Below the pieces are notes generated by a model. The model ran no database searches and was not told the origin of the DNA. It saw only the letters and a program-made list of their open reading frames with translations. Positions 41,441 to 51,435 of a DNA stretch of 64,000 nucleotides are shown piece by piece. The position numbers were made by a program, and so were the translations under genes. The stretch is from NCBI GenBank assembly GCA_019925095.2, contig CM034411.1:13206001-13270000 (forward strand), read 5' to 3'. How positions within the stretch are numbered: the first letter of the stretch is position 1; each line of letters begins with the position of its first letter. The stretch comes from Dendrolimus kikuchii. Taxonomy: Eukaryota > Arthropoda > Insecta > Lepidoptera > Lasiocampidae.

Positions 41441-42296
41441 AAATGATACTTTGGTGAGCAATAAAGTGTTATCTCTCTCTCTCTTTCTTTCTCTCTCTCT
41501 CTTTCTCGCTAATAAAAACTTGAAGTTAGTTAACAAAAATGTATTAAATATAAGATGAAAATATTGTAAAAAGAATAAAACCCTCTTTCTTGCCTTATTA
41601 GAAAGCCCTATTGACAATTCTACACATTCTAGAAACAGACTAATTGAGATTGGGGTTGTCCAGAGTAAAATTCAGTGCTCAAAACTCGTGTAAATAATAC
41701 TTCAACGACTTTCCCAGTTCACGAACTTACCCCGACTCACCTCGCTTAAAAAGTTTACATCTCAACATTCTCTAGATATGTAAGTAATTTGTATATAGAC
41801 GCTAAATAATAACGAAGCGTGTTCTAATAAGAAATGTAAACACAACTGTCTTATATATAAGGTAAGAATGAACAATACAATTTTACTATGATTACTTGCT
41901 TCATTTAAATACGTCCTATCTACTTTAAGGGCAATTAAAGAAAGATAATACAACTATATTGGAATTTGATAGACAGAGAGATGACACTTTATTGTACACC
42001 ATTACAGAAAACACAGAAAACTTATAGTCTAAAAAAATCTAAATGTACACAATGGGCGGTCTTATTGCTAAGAAGCGATCTATTCCAGACAACCCGTAGC
42101 AAGAATACGGGTAAAACAAATTCAATGTGTTGAAGGTGGTGTGCATATATATTATATGATATGTAATTATTATTTTTTTCACAATCGAATATTTTAAAAT
42201 TTATTTTATGTGGCATTGCAACGCATACAGGTTGCAGCTCGTTAAATGAATAATTATAATATAACATTTCCAAAAAATAGATGACTAAAATAAAGC
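41441..42296. other. Spacer with CT microsatellite
   Basis: (CT)n/(CTTT)n tract at 41471-41507. The rest is AT-rich with no recognisable gene or repeat. Confidence 0.35.
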
Positions 42297-42425
42297 TATA
42301 TTAAATTACATATAATCGAATACAATGCAAGAAAACTTAACTTATTTGTATTGTATTCTACTCATAGTCCCTCAAGACTATAAGTAGAATACTGAGCCTA
42401 GATCACCGTCTTCTATGGGTATGTA
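42297..42425 (-). mobile_element. LINE-Q 3' end with terminal hairpin
   Basis: Reverse complement of 58065-58190 with about two differences over ~117 bp. Contains a hairpin (arms ATTCTACTCATAGTC and GACTATAAGTAGAAT). On the minus strand it begins with the last LINE-Q codons (cccatagaagacggtgatct). Confidence 0.65.
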
Positions 42426-42467
42426 ATATATGTAATAACTTACCTTACATTTTATTCAATAACTATC

Positions 42468-42564
42468 GGTCTCGGCAGACGTTTTTCCGCCCTGAAAAAG
42501 TAAAATCTAGAGCCCGATTCCAGCGCCACCTACCAGGTCTAATTGTGAATCGAAACCACCCCGG
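42468..42564 (-). mobile_element. Hel-a antisense 3' half joined to PLE-a
   Basis: 'atcggtctcggcagacgtttttccgccctg' (reversed 3' end) to 'gaatcgaaaccaccccgggactcacc', then PLE-a coding sequence. The junction matches that at 23.70-23.72 kb. Confidence 0.65.
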
Positions 42565-42643
42565 GACTCACCTAAGAATGATGCGTGAGGCTATTGAAAT
42601 AAAAAAACACCCAAATTTCAATAAAGAACATGGTTGGCAAATA

Positions 42644-43102
42644 CAAGCATGACAAGAGCTATGAATGAGCTTTACACGAAAGATAATCGCATTCGTATGA
42701 AAAATAATGTTTTCATACCTATAATATACTTTGTTTGACTGTTATTTGGTTTATGAAACATACATAGAGAGATTTATCTATTTGATTCTAGGCACTAGTG
42801 GCGTGGACTTCACACAACTCGATTGCCCATAGCCTACCTCTAAGAAATTATTTACGCGTGCTATTCAAACATATTATTACTAGTGTCTCTATAAATTAAC
42901 TAGCGTCCAAAAGGTCGAAAGCGAATAAATGTAAGTAAACAGACAATACATAAAAAACGAAATAAATCTAGGAATAAGCATAATAGTATAAATAGAGAAG
43001 AAGAATAACAGTGAGGTGTGTAAGAATAAGCCTGAATGGCGCTCTGTTGTTCGTGCCTACCCCGCAAGGGAACTGGCGTGAAGCTATGTATGTGTATGTA
43101 TG
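42644..43102 (+). mobile_element. RTE-a copy 10, itself carrying a 343-bp foreign segment
   Basis: 10-bp duplication TTGGCAAATA at 42634-42643 and 43103-43112. RTE-a sequence is present only at 42644-42667 (agcatgacaagagctatgaatg) and 43009-43102 (gtgaggtgtgtaagaataag ... tgtatgtatg). About 12 bp of RTE-a are lost between them and replaced by 42668-43010. Confidence 0.8.
42668..43010 (-). repeat. Segment copied in inverse from the 31.6-32.0 kb type sequence
   Basis: High identity to the reverse complement of 31550-32010 without the RTE-a copy 8. Edges are 'agctttacacgaaag' and 'agaagaagaataaca'. There are no visible terminal repeats that would make it an ordinary transposon. Confidence 0.75.
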
Positions 43103-43240
43103 TTGGCAAATATCACCTGTTTGGGATCTGATCATCAAAACTATTAAGACCCAAACCCAGCAAAAACCAGCTGCCAGACCTCAGGACACTGTGAGCTGTT
43201 TCTGCGTGCACCGGAACACAAACCAACTTGATTGATAATT

Positions 43241-43487
43241 GGACCTACTTATGCAAAATGGAACCAACCCACATACTGACAGTTTTGAGAAAAAGTCGTT
43301 TTTATTAAAATTTTGCGTACAAAAAAATATGTCTATATTTTGGAAAAGACATTTAGAATATTGTATATTATATTTTCTCGTTATGATTTTTATTGAGTCG
43401 ATAGAAGGTGCATTTTGAAAGTCTTATGCATCCTTAACCCAATTTTGGCATGTTTGTGGATTGGTTCTGTTTTGCATAAGTAGGTCC
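43241..43487. mobile_element. TIR element (MITE), 247 bp
   Basis: Ends GGACCTACTTATGCAAAA on both strands; the inverted repeats extend to ~33 bp with few mismatches (gaaccaacccaca / gaaccaatccaca). AATT flanks both sides (43237-43240 and 43488-43491). AT-rich, non-coding. Superfamily not assigned. Confidence 0.8.
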
Positions 43488-43491
43488 AATT

Positions 43492-43790
43492 GAAATGAAA
43501 TTATATATTTATTCTTGCATAAATGTAGTTATATACCGGTGATATTCTTAGAAATACATGGTTCAGTACACTTTACCAGTTTCACTGGTGTGAAAGTAAG
43601 CAAGATCTTAATCGTCGTTATTTAAATAGTTAGTTCCTATTTATTTTATTAAGTACCTTTTATGTAGCCTGGATAATATTTATTACCTTTACTTATTAAT
43701 TATATAGATATCTGTTTTTGATTAAATTATTATTGCAATCTGTGTATGTCAATTATTTAATGTCTAAGTTACATATTATTGTTAATTATT
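43492..43790. other. AT-rich spacer
   Basis: Nothing recognised. Confidence 0.3.
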
Positions 43791-43799
43791 TATTGATAT

Positions 43800-44037
43800 A
43801 CAATGTAAAAGTGGATGGATGCAGAAGTCGTGGAAGGCCACGACACACCATTCCATGATCAAATTGATCGTGTACTAGCAGAAGGTGATGTCAGGAGCCT
43901 TAAGAACAGACGAGCGTGCATGACAAGAGTTATGAATGTCAAAGAAGCAAGTGAGGTGTGTAAGAATAAGCCTAAATGGCGCTCTGTTGTTCGTGGCTAC
44001 CCCGCAAAGGAACTGGCGTGAAGTTATTGTTGTTATG
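43800..44037 (+). mobile_element. RTE-a LINE 3' end, copy 11
   Basis: 'acaatgtaaaagtggatggatg' to 'ggcgtgaagttattgttgttatg'. One inserted base near 43850 (acaccattcc) shifts the frame. 9-bp duplication TATTGATAT (43791-43799 and 44038-44046). Confidence 0.87.
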
Positions 44038-44251
44038 TATTGATATTATGTTTCAAATTTGTCATTAAGGAATTCGTTTGTGGAATAATATAACTTGTCT
44101 ATTAATAATTTCTTTAGACTTGTTTTAAATATATTTAATGGTATTGTTTCTAACGGTTTTGGTAGTTTATTAAACATTGCAGGTGCCATTTCGTAAACAC
44201 TCTTATCCAACAGTGCCGTATTTTATCTATTAACACAGAGTACATTTGATT

Positions 44252-44548
44252 TTTTATCCGTGCAGGAACGAAGAAAGAATACAATTTCCTGCAGCCAGGC
44301 GGCCTGTCGTAAGAGGCGACAAACCAACCCACAGCCAGGTGGTAGGGCATTTGCCCGACTGGATGGCTACCACCCCTGGTCTAAAGTTGAGTTGTGTTCC
44401 GGCATTAGTGACCAGGTTCCAGTCTCCCTTAAGAGAGCAGCAGCGCATTTGTAGCACCTTCGGTGTTGCAAATGTCCAAAGGCGATGGTAACCGCTTTTC
44501 ATCGAGTGGGTCGTCGGCCTGTCTGCTGAACTCCAGCAATAAAAAAAA
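44252..44548 (+). mobile_element. SINE-A copy 15
   Basis: Sense orientation: 'ttttatccgtgcaggaacg' to 'ccagcaataaaaaaaat'. A ~20-bp deletion removes 'tatgtcgccataacaacct'. Confidence 0.86.
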
Positions 44549-44959
44549 TAAAAAAATATCTTTTTCTCAAATTTTCAAATAATTTTTAATAAATTGAAAT
44601 GAGTCTTGCAACTGTCTCTGGGACCCAAATTACAAATTGAACGTATACATTTCTTTTGTGCGATAAATATATGATTTTTGTCTGTGGAGTTACCCCAAAA
44701 TATAACTCCATACCTTAGTAGGATAGATAGATATAATAGATAGACATAGATTCAATATAGCTATGGTAAGCGGTCAGTACCGTATCTCGATTTATAAATT
44801 TTGAGAGCTCATAAGGAGCGTAGGAAAAACTATTTATTTTTTTACATAATTGTTCAACATGTGTTTTTCAAGTTAATTTATTATCAATCAATAATCTTAT
44901 AAACTTTGTGTGGTTTACTCGTTCTATTAGTGTGTTATTGTATGTAATAGTGAAATTGT
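44549..44959. other. Unassigned spacer
   Basis: AT-rich. 'gttaccccaaaatataactccatacctta' resembles LINE coding relics but is not decisive. Confidence 0.3.
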
Positions 44960-44964
44960 TACTA

Positions 44965-45275
44965 TTATTGTTAATTTATTTTTATTTTCCCTCCCACCCA
45001 TTTTAATATTATATAACATTATTAGAGCTAGGCATGTTTGCTGAAGAGTTATTGCGCCGTTTCTTCTCTTCAAGCCACAATATATTGCGAACCGGTGGTA
45101 ATTAGATAAGGCGTCTATAGAGTAAATAATTACCATAAACAAAATTAAAACTAAATCATTAAAATGAACAATTTGGCGGTAGGCTAAATAAAACTTTAAC
45201 AATACTCATTGACACTTGACAACTTTGTCTTCCGTGATCACGGCTACTGAAAAGTGGCCAAAACGTCAGAATAAT
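44965..45275 (+). mobile_element. PLE-a terminal region
   Basis: 'cctcccacccattttaatatt', 'ctaggcatgtttgctgaagag', 'aagccacaatatattgcgaac', 'ggcggtaggctaaataaaactttaacaatactcattgacac', then 'gatcacggctactgaaaagtggccaaaacgtc'. The fullest copy of the PLE-a 3' region in the window. Confidence 0.7.
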
Positions 45276-45448
45276 AAAAGACAAATAAATTATATACTAG
45301 TCGCGAAAACTTATGAAAATATTAAGCTGGTCGCTACCAATCAACTTCTTAGCTCTTTCTCAATCAACTTTAACACTGCAAGTTGGTATTTAACTGAGCC
45401 CTTCTAAAGGTGAGAATAAGATTCCAGGTCCATAGGGTCCTAACGCTC

Positions 45449-45755
45449 TTTTTTATTATTATTGCAGGAGTTCAGCAGACGGCCCACTTGATGGAAAGCG
45501 GCTACCATCGCCTATAGACATTTGCAACACCGAAGGTGCTACAAATGCGCTGCTGCTCTCTTAAGGGAGACTGGAACCTGGTCGCTAATGCCGGAACATA
45601 ACACAAGATTGTTATGGCGGCATACTCTAGACCAGGGGTGGTTGCCATCCAGTCGAGCAAATACCCTACCACCTGGCTGTGGGTTGTTTTGTCACCTCTT
45701 ACGACAGGCCGCTTGGCCGCAGGAAATTGTATTCTTTCTCCGTTCCTGCATGGAT
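45449..45755 (-). mobile_element. SINE-A copy 16
   Basis: 'ttttattattattgcaggagttcagcagacgg' to 'cgttcctgcatggat'. Essentially complete, followed directly by LINE-Q sequence. Confidence 0.86.
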
Positions 45756-45769
45756 GCTCTCTCTCTCAC

Positions 45770-46155
45770 GTGACCAAAAGGCTTGCCTTTGGTCCAAGAA
45801 TTAACATAATTATTCAACGCGGTAACGCAGCCAGCCTTTTAGTAACGTTTCGAACAAGTGACAGCGGTTTAGGACCAATTTTTTTGGACTTTTGGAGCGC
45901 TTGCGTCGGGCCATGAGAAGGCCAACACGTAGAGGCCCCTAGAAAAAATTAATCTAATTGTGGCGTGACACTGACCGGCAAATTTCCCTGTCAACACCAT
46001 ATAAAAATGCACCCAAGGACAAGCCCCGGTCAGTGTAGGACTATTTTGGGATTGAGAATAAAAGATACCGGGCTATTGGGATGAACTGCTAGTGGAACTA
46101 GGGGTCTGGGTTACGGGGACTAAGGCGTGTGCCGGTCGCAATGTTCGGGGAACAT
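45770..46155 (+). mobile_element. LINE-Q C-terminus plus 3' UTR
   Basis: Reads ...IIIQRGNAASLLVTF.. DSGLGPIF, a stop, then 'ggagcgcttgcgtcgggccatgagaaggcc' to 'gtcgcaatgttcggggaaca'. This copy joins the C-terminal block to the UTR found alone at 24985 and 46600 and so defines the family. Confidence 0.7.
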
Positions 46156-46599
46156 AGAAGTTATTAGTATTATTATTATTTAAGATAATTTAGATTAGTA
46201 TTTTGTTATGTTCAGAAATATAGAATAAGAGTCCAATTGATTGACCTCTCCAATAATGAATGTCTCAATACGATAATTAAAAACTTATAATTTATGCCTA
46301 TTTTGATCTAAAATTTCTTCAGTATATAAAATTGAAAGATCTGTCTGTGATTCCAAAATAAATATCAATACTCATCTGAATACGATATATATATTTACAC
46401 AAATTTGTGTCTTTCGGTCTGTAAATAATAATAAAAAATTATACATCGATAGAACGATGATTGGTGGCGCCATCCATATAGGATTTTTGAGCTTTTTAGG
46501 ACAAACTTTTCTAGTGGACGATTGTCATTTCTAATGGAAATACAATGCGAGTAAGAAGTTTTACTCGGTTCAAAAATTAATATACATAATTTGTATGTC
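46156..46599. other. Unassigned spacer
   Basis: AT-rich; 'gattggtggcgccatccatatagg' and the rest unassigned. Confidence 0.3.
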
Positions 46600-47090
46600 T
46601 TTCAAGACCACGGGCCATGAAAATGGCCCGGACGTTTGGAGGGCCAAGGCCAACATGTAGAGGCCCCTTGACAAATTTAATGTAAATGTGGCGTGACACT
46701 GACCGGCGATTATCCCTGTCTACACCATATAATAATGCACCCAAGGACAAGCCCCGGCCAGTGTAGGACTATTGTGGGAAATGAGGACAAAAAGTACCGG
46801 GCTATTGGGGTGAACTGCTAGTGGTACTAGGGGTCTGGGAATATCGGGACTATGGCGTCTGCCTGTCGCAATGTTTAGGGAACATGGAAAAATGGGCAGA
46901 CGGTGACTCGCCACTCCCTGCATGGGCCCTAAAAGATGCCATAGAAGACAGGAGCAACATGGGTGCGAGTGGCTAAGGGGTGTAAAGAGGTGGGTTGCAG
47001 GTTCACCGAAGCTACTTCTGACGTGATGCCATTTATCACTTCCACCCTTGGAGCTTAAGTCTTACCTCTAGCGATCACCACTCCGTGCCG
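46600..47090 (+). mobile_element. LINE-Q 3' UTR, copy 2
   Basis: 'agaccacgggccatgaaaatggcccgg' to 'gtgatgccatttatcacttcc', colinear with 24985-25462 but continuing ~50 bp further (cttggagcttaagtcttacc). 47090-47200 is GC-rich (ccttgccttagcccccgaagtcagg) and may be the true end of the UTR or another element. Confidence 0.65.
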
Positions 47091-47401
47091 GCTGGCTAAG
47101 GCAAGCAAGGAGGTGGGGGCCTTGCCTTAGCCCCCGAAGTCAGGTACGAGGTGTCGCTACTCACCTAAGGCGTCGCCACAAAGCCCCCCCGCGGGTTTAA
47201 TATAACTATTATTAAGTGTATAATAATTCTTAAATGAAGTTTACAATAATAACAGCCCATAAACTTCCCACTGCTGGGCTCGAGCCTCTCATTTACAGGG
47301 AAACGGTAAGCATACCCGCCACACTTGTCCAAGGCGGATTGACGGCTTTCGCACAACAGCAATCTCGATATACAGATTTTATGACGATGTCTTCCTTTAC
47401 C

Positions 47402-47538
47402 ACATGACAAGAGTTATGAATGTCAAAGAAGCAAGTGAGGTGTGTAAGAATAAGCCTGAATGGCGCTCTGTTGTTCGTGCCTACCCCGGAAGGGAACTGG
47501 CGTGAAATTATGTATGTATATATGTATGTATGTATGTA
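47402..47538 (+). mobile_element. RTE-a LINE 3' end, copy 12, nested in SINE-T
   Basis: 'acatgacaagagttatgaatg' to (TATG)n. 10-bp duplication TTCCTTTACC (47392-47401 and 47539-47548), a sequence that belongs to SINE-T. Confidence 0.9.
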
Positions 47539-47616
47539 TTCCTTTACCGTTGCACGTGGTAATTGTAACAATACGCACATTATGTCAAAAAATGTAAACT
47601 GGACAACAACTTCATG

Positions 47617-47782
47617 TTTTTTTTTATTGCAGGAGTTCAGTAGAAAGGCAGACGGCCCACTTGATGGAAAGTAGGTACCATCGCCAAGAATATTTGCTAC
47701 ACCAAAGGTGCTACAAATGCACTGCTGCTCTCTTGAGGGAGTCTAGAACCTGGTCACTATTTCCGAAACACAACTCAAGGTT
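47617..47782 (-). mobile_element. SINE-A copy 17, 5'-truncated, nested in SINE-T
   Basis: 'ttttttttattgcaggagttcagtag' to 'aacacaactcaaggtt'. About 24 bp of extra sequence (gtaaactggacaacaacttcatg) lies at the left junction and is not SINE-T. Confidence 0.8.
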
Positions 47783-47882
47783 TGTTGTTGTTTTCCGGCC
47801 AATATTCGAACGTGCGCCCTTTGAGTTTGGGACGCGAGTGGTCTAACCACTAAGCTACCACGGCTTCTTATATAGTTTAGTT

Positions 47883-48095
47883 CATCTTTATTAACCGACT
47901 TCAAAAAAAGGGGGAGGTTCTCAATTCGTCGGGATCTTTTTTTTGTTTTTTTTTTTATGTATGTACACCGATTTATGTGATTCTTGTTTAGTTTGATGCG
48001 GAATAGCTGCCATTTGGTCCCCTAAAAATTTAACATAGTTTGGCCCAGTAGTTTTTATTTTACGAACATTTTTTTGTTCCCGTTTCTTGTAGAAT
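47883..48095 (+). mobile_element. FB-D element, short form
   Basis: 'ttaaccgacttcaaaaaaagggggaggttctc', 'gatgcggaatagctgccatttggtcccc', 'tttggcccagtagttttta'. It matches the first 220 bp of the 15997 copy and lacks the hairpin. Confidence 0.6.
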
Positions 48096-48249
48096 TCCGA
48101 ATATGGCAGTTAGATTTAAGGTCTAAACCTTTATTAGATTTTAAACAGATAACCTAAAAAAGGTGAACATTAAAATAAAAAACTTAAAATTAAAATATAC
48201 GATTAATATATGCTACAGCTTAAAAAAATACAAATAATAAATAGGTCAC

Positions 48250-48420
48250 ATATCACTATCAGTTGGGAACGTTCCCAAAACGCTGGCCACGTTATCGCGT
48301 TGGATAGCACCGCTTATGCGTTGCCCAAAATACAGGCCAGCCTGTTGGTCGCGTCAGACTTCTATCAACCGTGTAGATAGGTCCCGATAAAGGCGATGAG
48401 CTTCTGGACTCCTGGCTTCA
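48250..48420 (-). mobile_element. LINE-Q C-terminus relic
   Basis: The minus strand gives QQAGLYFGQRISGAIQRDNV-like codons (tggcctgtattttgggcaac, ccaacgcgataacgtggcc) ending in LGTFPT-type sequence. Frame damaged. Confidence 0.55.
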
Positions 48421-48477
48421 AATTTAAGGTTGTTTTACTTAAATTCTAAATTAAATCCCCCATACTATTTAAATTAT

Positions 48478-48787
48478 GTTTTATTGCATGAGTTCAGCAG
48501 ACAGGCAGGCGGCCCAATTGATGGAAAGCGGTTACCATCGCCTATAGACAATTGCAACACCGAAGGTGCTACAAATGCGCTGCTGCTCTCTTAAGGGAGG
48601 CTGGAACCCGGTCACTAATACCGAAACACAACTCAAGGTTTTTATGGCGGCATACTATAGACCAGGGGTGGTAGCCATCCAGTCTGGCAAATACCCTACC
48701 ACCTGGCTGTGGGTTGTTAAGTCGCCTCTTACGACAGGCCGTCCGGCCGCAGGAATTTGTATTCTTTCTCCGTTCCTGCACGGATAA
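48478..48787 (-). mobile_element. SINE-A copy 18
   Basis: 'ttttattgcatgagttcagcag' to 'cctgcacggataaa'. Complete. Confidence 0.87.
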
Positions 48788-49817
48788 AATTGTAATTCTT
48801 ATGTATTGAAAAATTCCGGAAAAAATAGTGATAAAAACCAAATTTTTAAATTACAAAAAGAAAAATTCCGGTAGGTATACATTTAGTTATAGAAACTAAC
48901 TCCCCCCCCCCCTCCCTTCACTTTTAAATTATAAAGTGAAAAATTCGGGAAAATATCTAGTAATAGAGCCTGGAAAGTAATGTCAACTAAAATTAATTTA
49001 TCGTTTTGGAAATATATTTTTTTAGATATTGTGCCTTAGACTTGAGTATCATCATTAAAATTAGCATGTTGGTTATGCAATCGACGAAATATCTTGAACA
49101 ATAATTAATTTTAAGATCTTTTATACCATATTTCTAGCAAACAAATGAATAAAATCTCATTTAGATACAACTTTTTATGATTACGTACCCAAACGACCAA
49201 ATCAATGGACGTTCTTCATCTTTACCGAACCCTTAACTGTGCCTGGACTTCCACGCATTTGCGCATTTGCATTATATTAAGATAGGTATAAATCAGATAT
49301 AATTAAAAAAATAAAATCTCTTAAACAAAACTAAGCTAAGAAAAAAACTGTTACTCATAACGGCTCACAAAAACAAACAAATTTTCTTCGTTGTAATGTT
49401 TGTTCGGTATTAAAATATAAGGGTTAATTACACTTCACGTTCACACATAAATTTTGGTGGCGTGATGACTAAAATCAATATGTGCAGATAAATTCGGAGA
49501 CGACAATACGTGAGCAAATATATTGTATGTGACGTATGCCCATACGTTTTCACATATAACCATAAATGGTGGACATAAATTAAAAAGTCAACTCATCAAA
49601 GTTTCGTCTTTGCCTAAATACATGACAAGTGTTCTCCCTCCTTTCCCCCTCGAAGTGACAATAAGTCGCGCACGCACACAACAAAAGCAATGTTTGCCCA
49701 CGCACACAACGATACAACCGGCCGGGTATTCGATTTCCCGCCACCGGCGAGAACACGCACACAAAACACTAAGAGCAAACAATACAAACACCAACACATC
49801 AGTAAATTTAAACTCAC
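48788..49817. other. Repeat-poor spacer leading to a CpG-rich block
   Basis: A poly(C) run at 48901-48914. 49140-49440 is AT-rich and unassigned. From ~49620 CpG density rises (gtcgcgcacgcac, accggccgggtattcgatttcccgccaccggcg), without any of the repeat families seen elsewhere. Read on minus, this would be intronic, just downstream of the candidate first exon. Confidence 0.4.
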
Positions 49818-50013
49818 CTCAAAATAAATCCATTAGAAAACACACTTGTTCAAACAACTAGCGCTTAGCCTCGAAAACGCGTTGAAAAAACACTCGCCAG
49901 CATCCGATGTTAGTTCAACACTTTTCCAAACTTTCTGTCCGAGTCCAGTGCGGCCTCCTAGGTTCCCCGCTTTCCCGCCAAAAGTCCAAAAAGTCCGAAA
50001 CTCGGGGAACACT
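49818..50013 (-). other. Candidate non-coding first exon (5' UTR), minus strand
   Basis: A strong splice donor GAG|GTGAGT on the minus strand (GT at 49817-49816) ends the segment. An insect-type initiator TCAGT lies at 50015-50011, giving a possible start near 50013. The segment is GC-richer, non-repetitive and has no open frame: the only late ATG, at about 49832, stops after four codons. This fits an untranslated first exon of a host gene. There is no transcript evidence. Confidence 0.35.
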
Positions 50014-50780
50014 GAGCCGCACGCTAATCACTTTTCCAATCGAAACTGTCAAATTGTCAAACGCGTGTTTTTTTTATCAAGGTTGAATCGAAAATAAAAC
50101 TTGTTATCTATATAATTGGGTCTTTGGGTGAGCGATCTGCGAGTTATATATTTTTTTTTGCACGCTTTGAATCGCTTCCGCGTTTGCGTATATCTAGTTT
50201 TAATCAAACAAAATACGCGACAGCGGCCCCAACACTCATTGAACACACGTTGCGAAGTAAAAATAAACTATGATTAACAGCTATTAAAATTCGCGGAGAC
50301 AACTAGAGGCGGCACCGGCGAGCGATAAACTCGGTTTTAACATAAAAATATTATAAAGGAAAAAATATAGTTATTAAAAATCCAATTATCGTATTCGCGA
50401 ATTGTTTACCGCGTCGCTATTTCTGTCGCTAGGTGTTCTGATATGAATAATTACCGACGGCGAGCGAACATCGACGCATAGTTGTCGTTTCATAAACCGT
50501 GCGCGTTAAAACTGAGTCGAAAGGCTCGCCCCGTGTCGGAGCATAGCGCCGAATAAAATAAACAACAATATACCTAAATAAGCGGCTCGACGGGCGCGGC
50601 TGAGTGTGCGTTCCGCGCTTGTGTGCGTGTGTAAACAAGGGGCAGTTCGGCCTGTATCACATCTTTGCATAAAATCGCCACTTTCCATATTGGCTAGGAA
50701 AAATAATAAATAATTACAAACGTCTTTCATCCTTCTCATCACAATAAATTTACATGAAAACTAGTATTAAACAAATTATT
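50014..50780 (-). promoter_or_regulatory. CpG-rich, repeat-free block, putative promoter region
   Basis: CpG-dense motifs (cgaattgtttaccgcgtcgc, gacggcgagcgaacatcgacg, cggctcgacgggcgcggctg) in an otherwise CpG-poor window, with none of the listed repeats. A second possible minus-strand donor TTTAG|GTATAT ends at 50574, so an alternative first exon (~50575-50700) is possible. Orientation is inferred from the donors. Confidence 0.35.
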
Positions 50781-50782
50781 CT

Positions 50783-51052
50783 ATGTATATGACAGATCAC
50801 CATTTCTTCATTCCATGTCTACCAAATCAAGACAAACAAAAAGACATTAAAATTAAAAATGTATGTGTGAAAGTGAGCGAATGTTTGTATTGTTGGAGAA
50901 AGCTATCAAAACCCATCAAGTGGTCTGTAAGAAAATTTACAGCAGAGCCGAAAATGTACATAATGATTTCAGTGTTCTTAGTATCAATATATTTCTCCTT
51001 TTTAAATTTGAAATGGTCAAAAGTTACCGAATATGTCATGAATAAAGATTAA
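50783..51052 (+). other. Unrecognised 89-codon ORF with hydrophobic segment
   Basis: Frame with a cysteine pair (ECLYCWRK, about residues 33-40) and a hydrophobic stretch (MYIMISVFLVSIYFSFL, about 58-74) near the C-terminus. No similarity recognised, no Kozak or splice context. AT-rich DNA yields such frames by chance. Confidence 0.15.
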
Positions 51053-51157
51053 GTATTACATATCATGTTATAATATTGTTATGTTATGTAATATTAAATT
51101 TAATTATTATTCAATTCCATAGTAAAAAAAAATTATAAAAATTGTCTATATGCCAAA

Positions 51158-51194
51158 AATTATTTATCACATCAGAAATTATGTGATAAATATT
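51158..51194. repeat. Short perfect inverted repeat
   Basis: Arms TATTTATCACAT and ATGTGATAAATA around an 8-nt loop. Possibly a stem-loop or a relic of a small foldback; no context. Confidence 0.4.
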
Positions 51195-51329
51195 GTGTGG
51201 CTTCGACTCAGGTTTTACCTGTTTTACCAAGCAAAATACATCGGCTAAAGCCTAGTCTGCCTAACAGACAATAAATGCAATAATTTTGTTATTAAACATC
51301 AATTGTTAGTTTTAAATATTTAATTTTAT

Positions 51330-51435
51330 TATTCATTGTTGGTTTTACTATTTACTCTATGGGAGTCAATGAACAAGTTGGAGGTAGGCTAAATAAAAAC
51401 TTGAACATTACTCATTGACACATGACGTCCATCGT
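51330..51435 (+). mobile_element. PLE-a fragment
   Basis: 'ttactctatgggagtcaatgaacaagttggaggtaggctaaataaaaacttgaacattactcattgacac'. It is the only clear interspersed repeat between 48.8 and 54.1 kb. Confidence 0.6.

Larger units (their letters stand above)
42565..43236 (+). mobile_element. PLE-a C-terminus split by RTE-a
   Basis: MMREAIEIKKHPNFNKEHGW (42570-42638), then after the insertion 'ttggcaaatatcacctgtttgggatctg' to the stop before 43236. The RTE-a insertion at 42644-43102 duplicated TTGGCAAATA. A MITE follows right after the stop region. Confidence 0.8.
47245..47866 (-). mobile_element. SINE-T broken by two insertions
   Basis: Pieces: 47245-47401 (3' end, aataacagcccataaacttccc), 47539-47616 (ccgttgcacgtggtaattgtaac), 47783-47866 (tccggccaatattcgaacg to ctaagctaccacggc). 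Between them sit an RTE-a copy and a SINE-A copy. The pieces are colinear with the intact copy at 39538. Confidence 0.8.
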
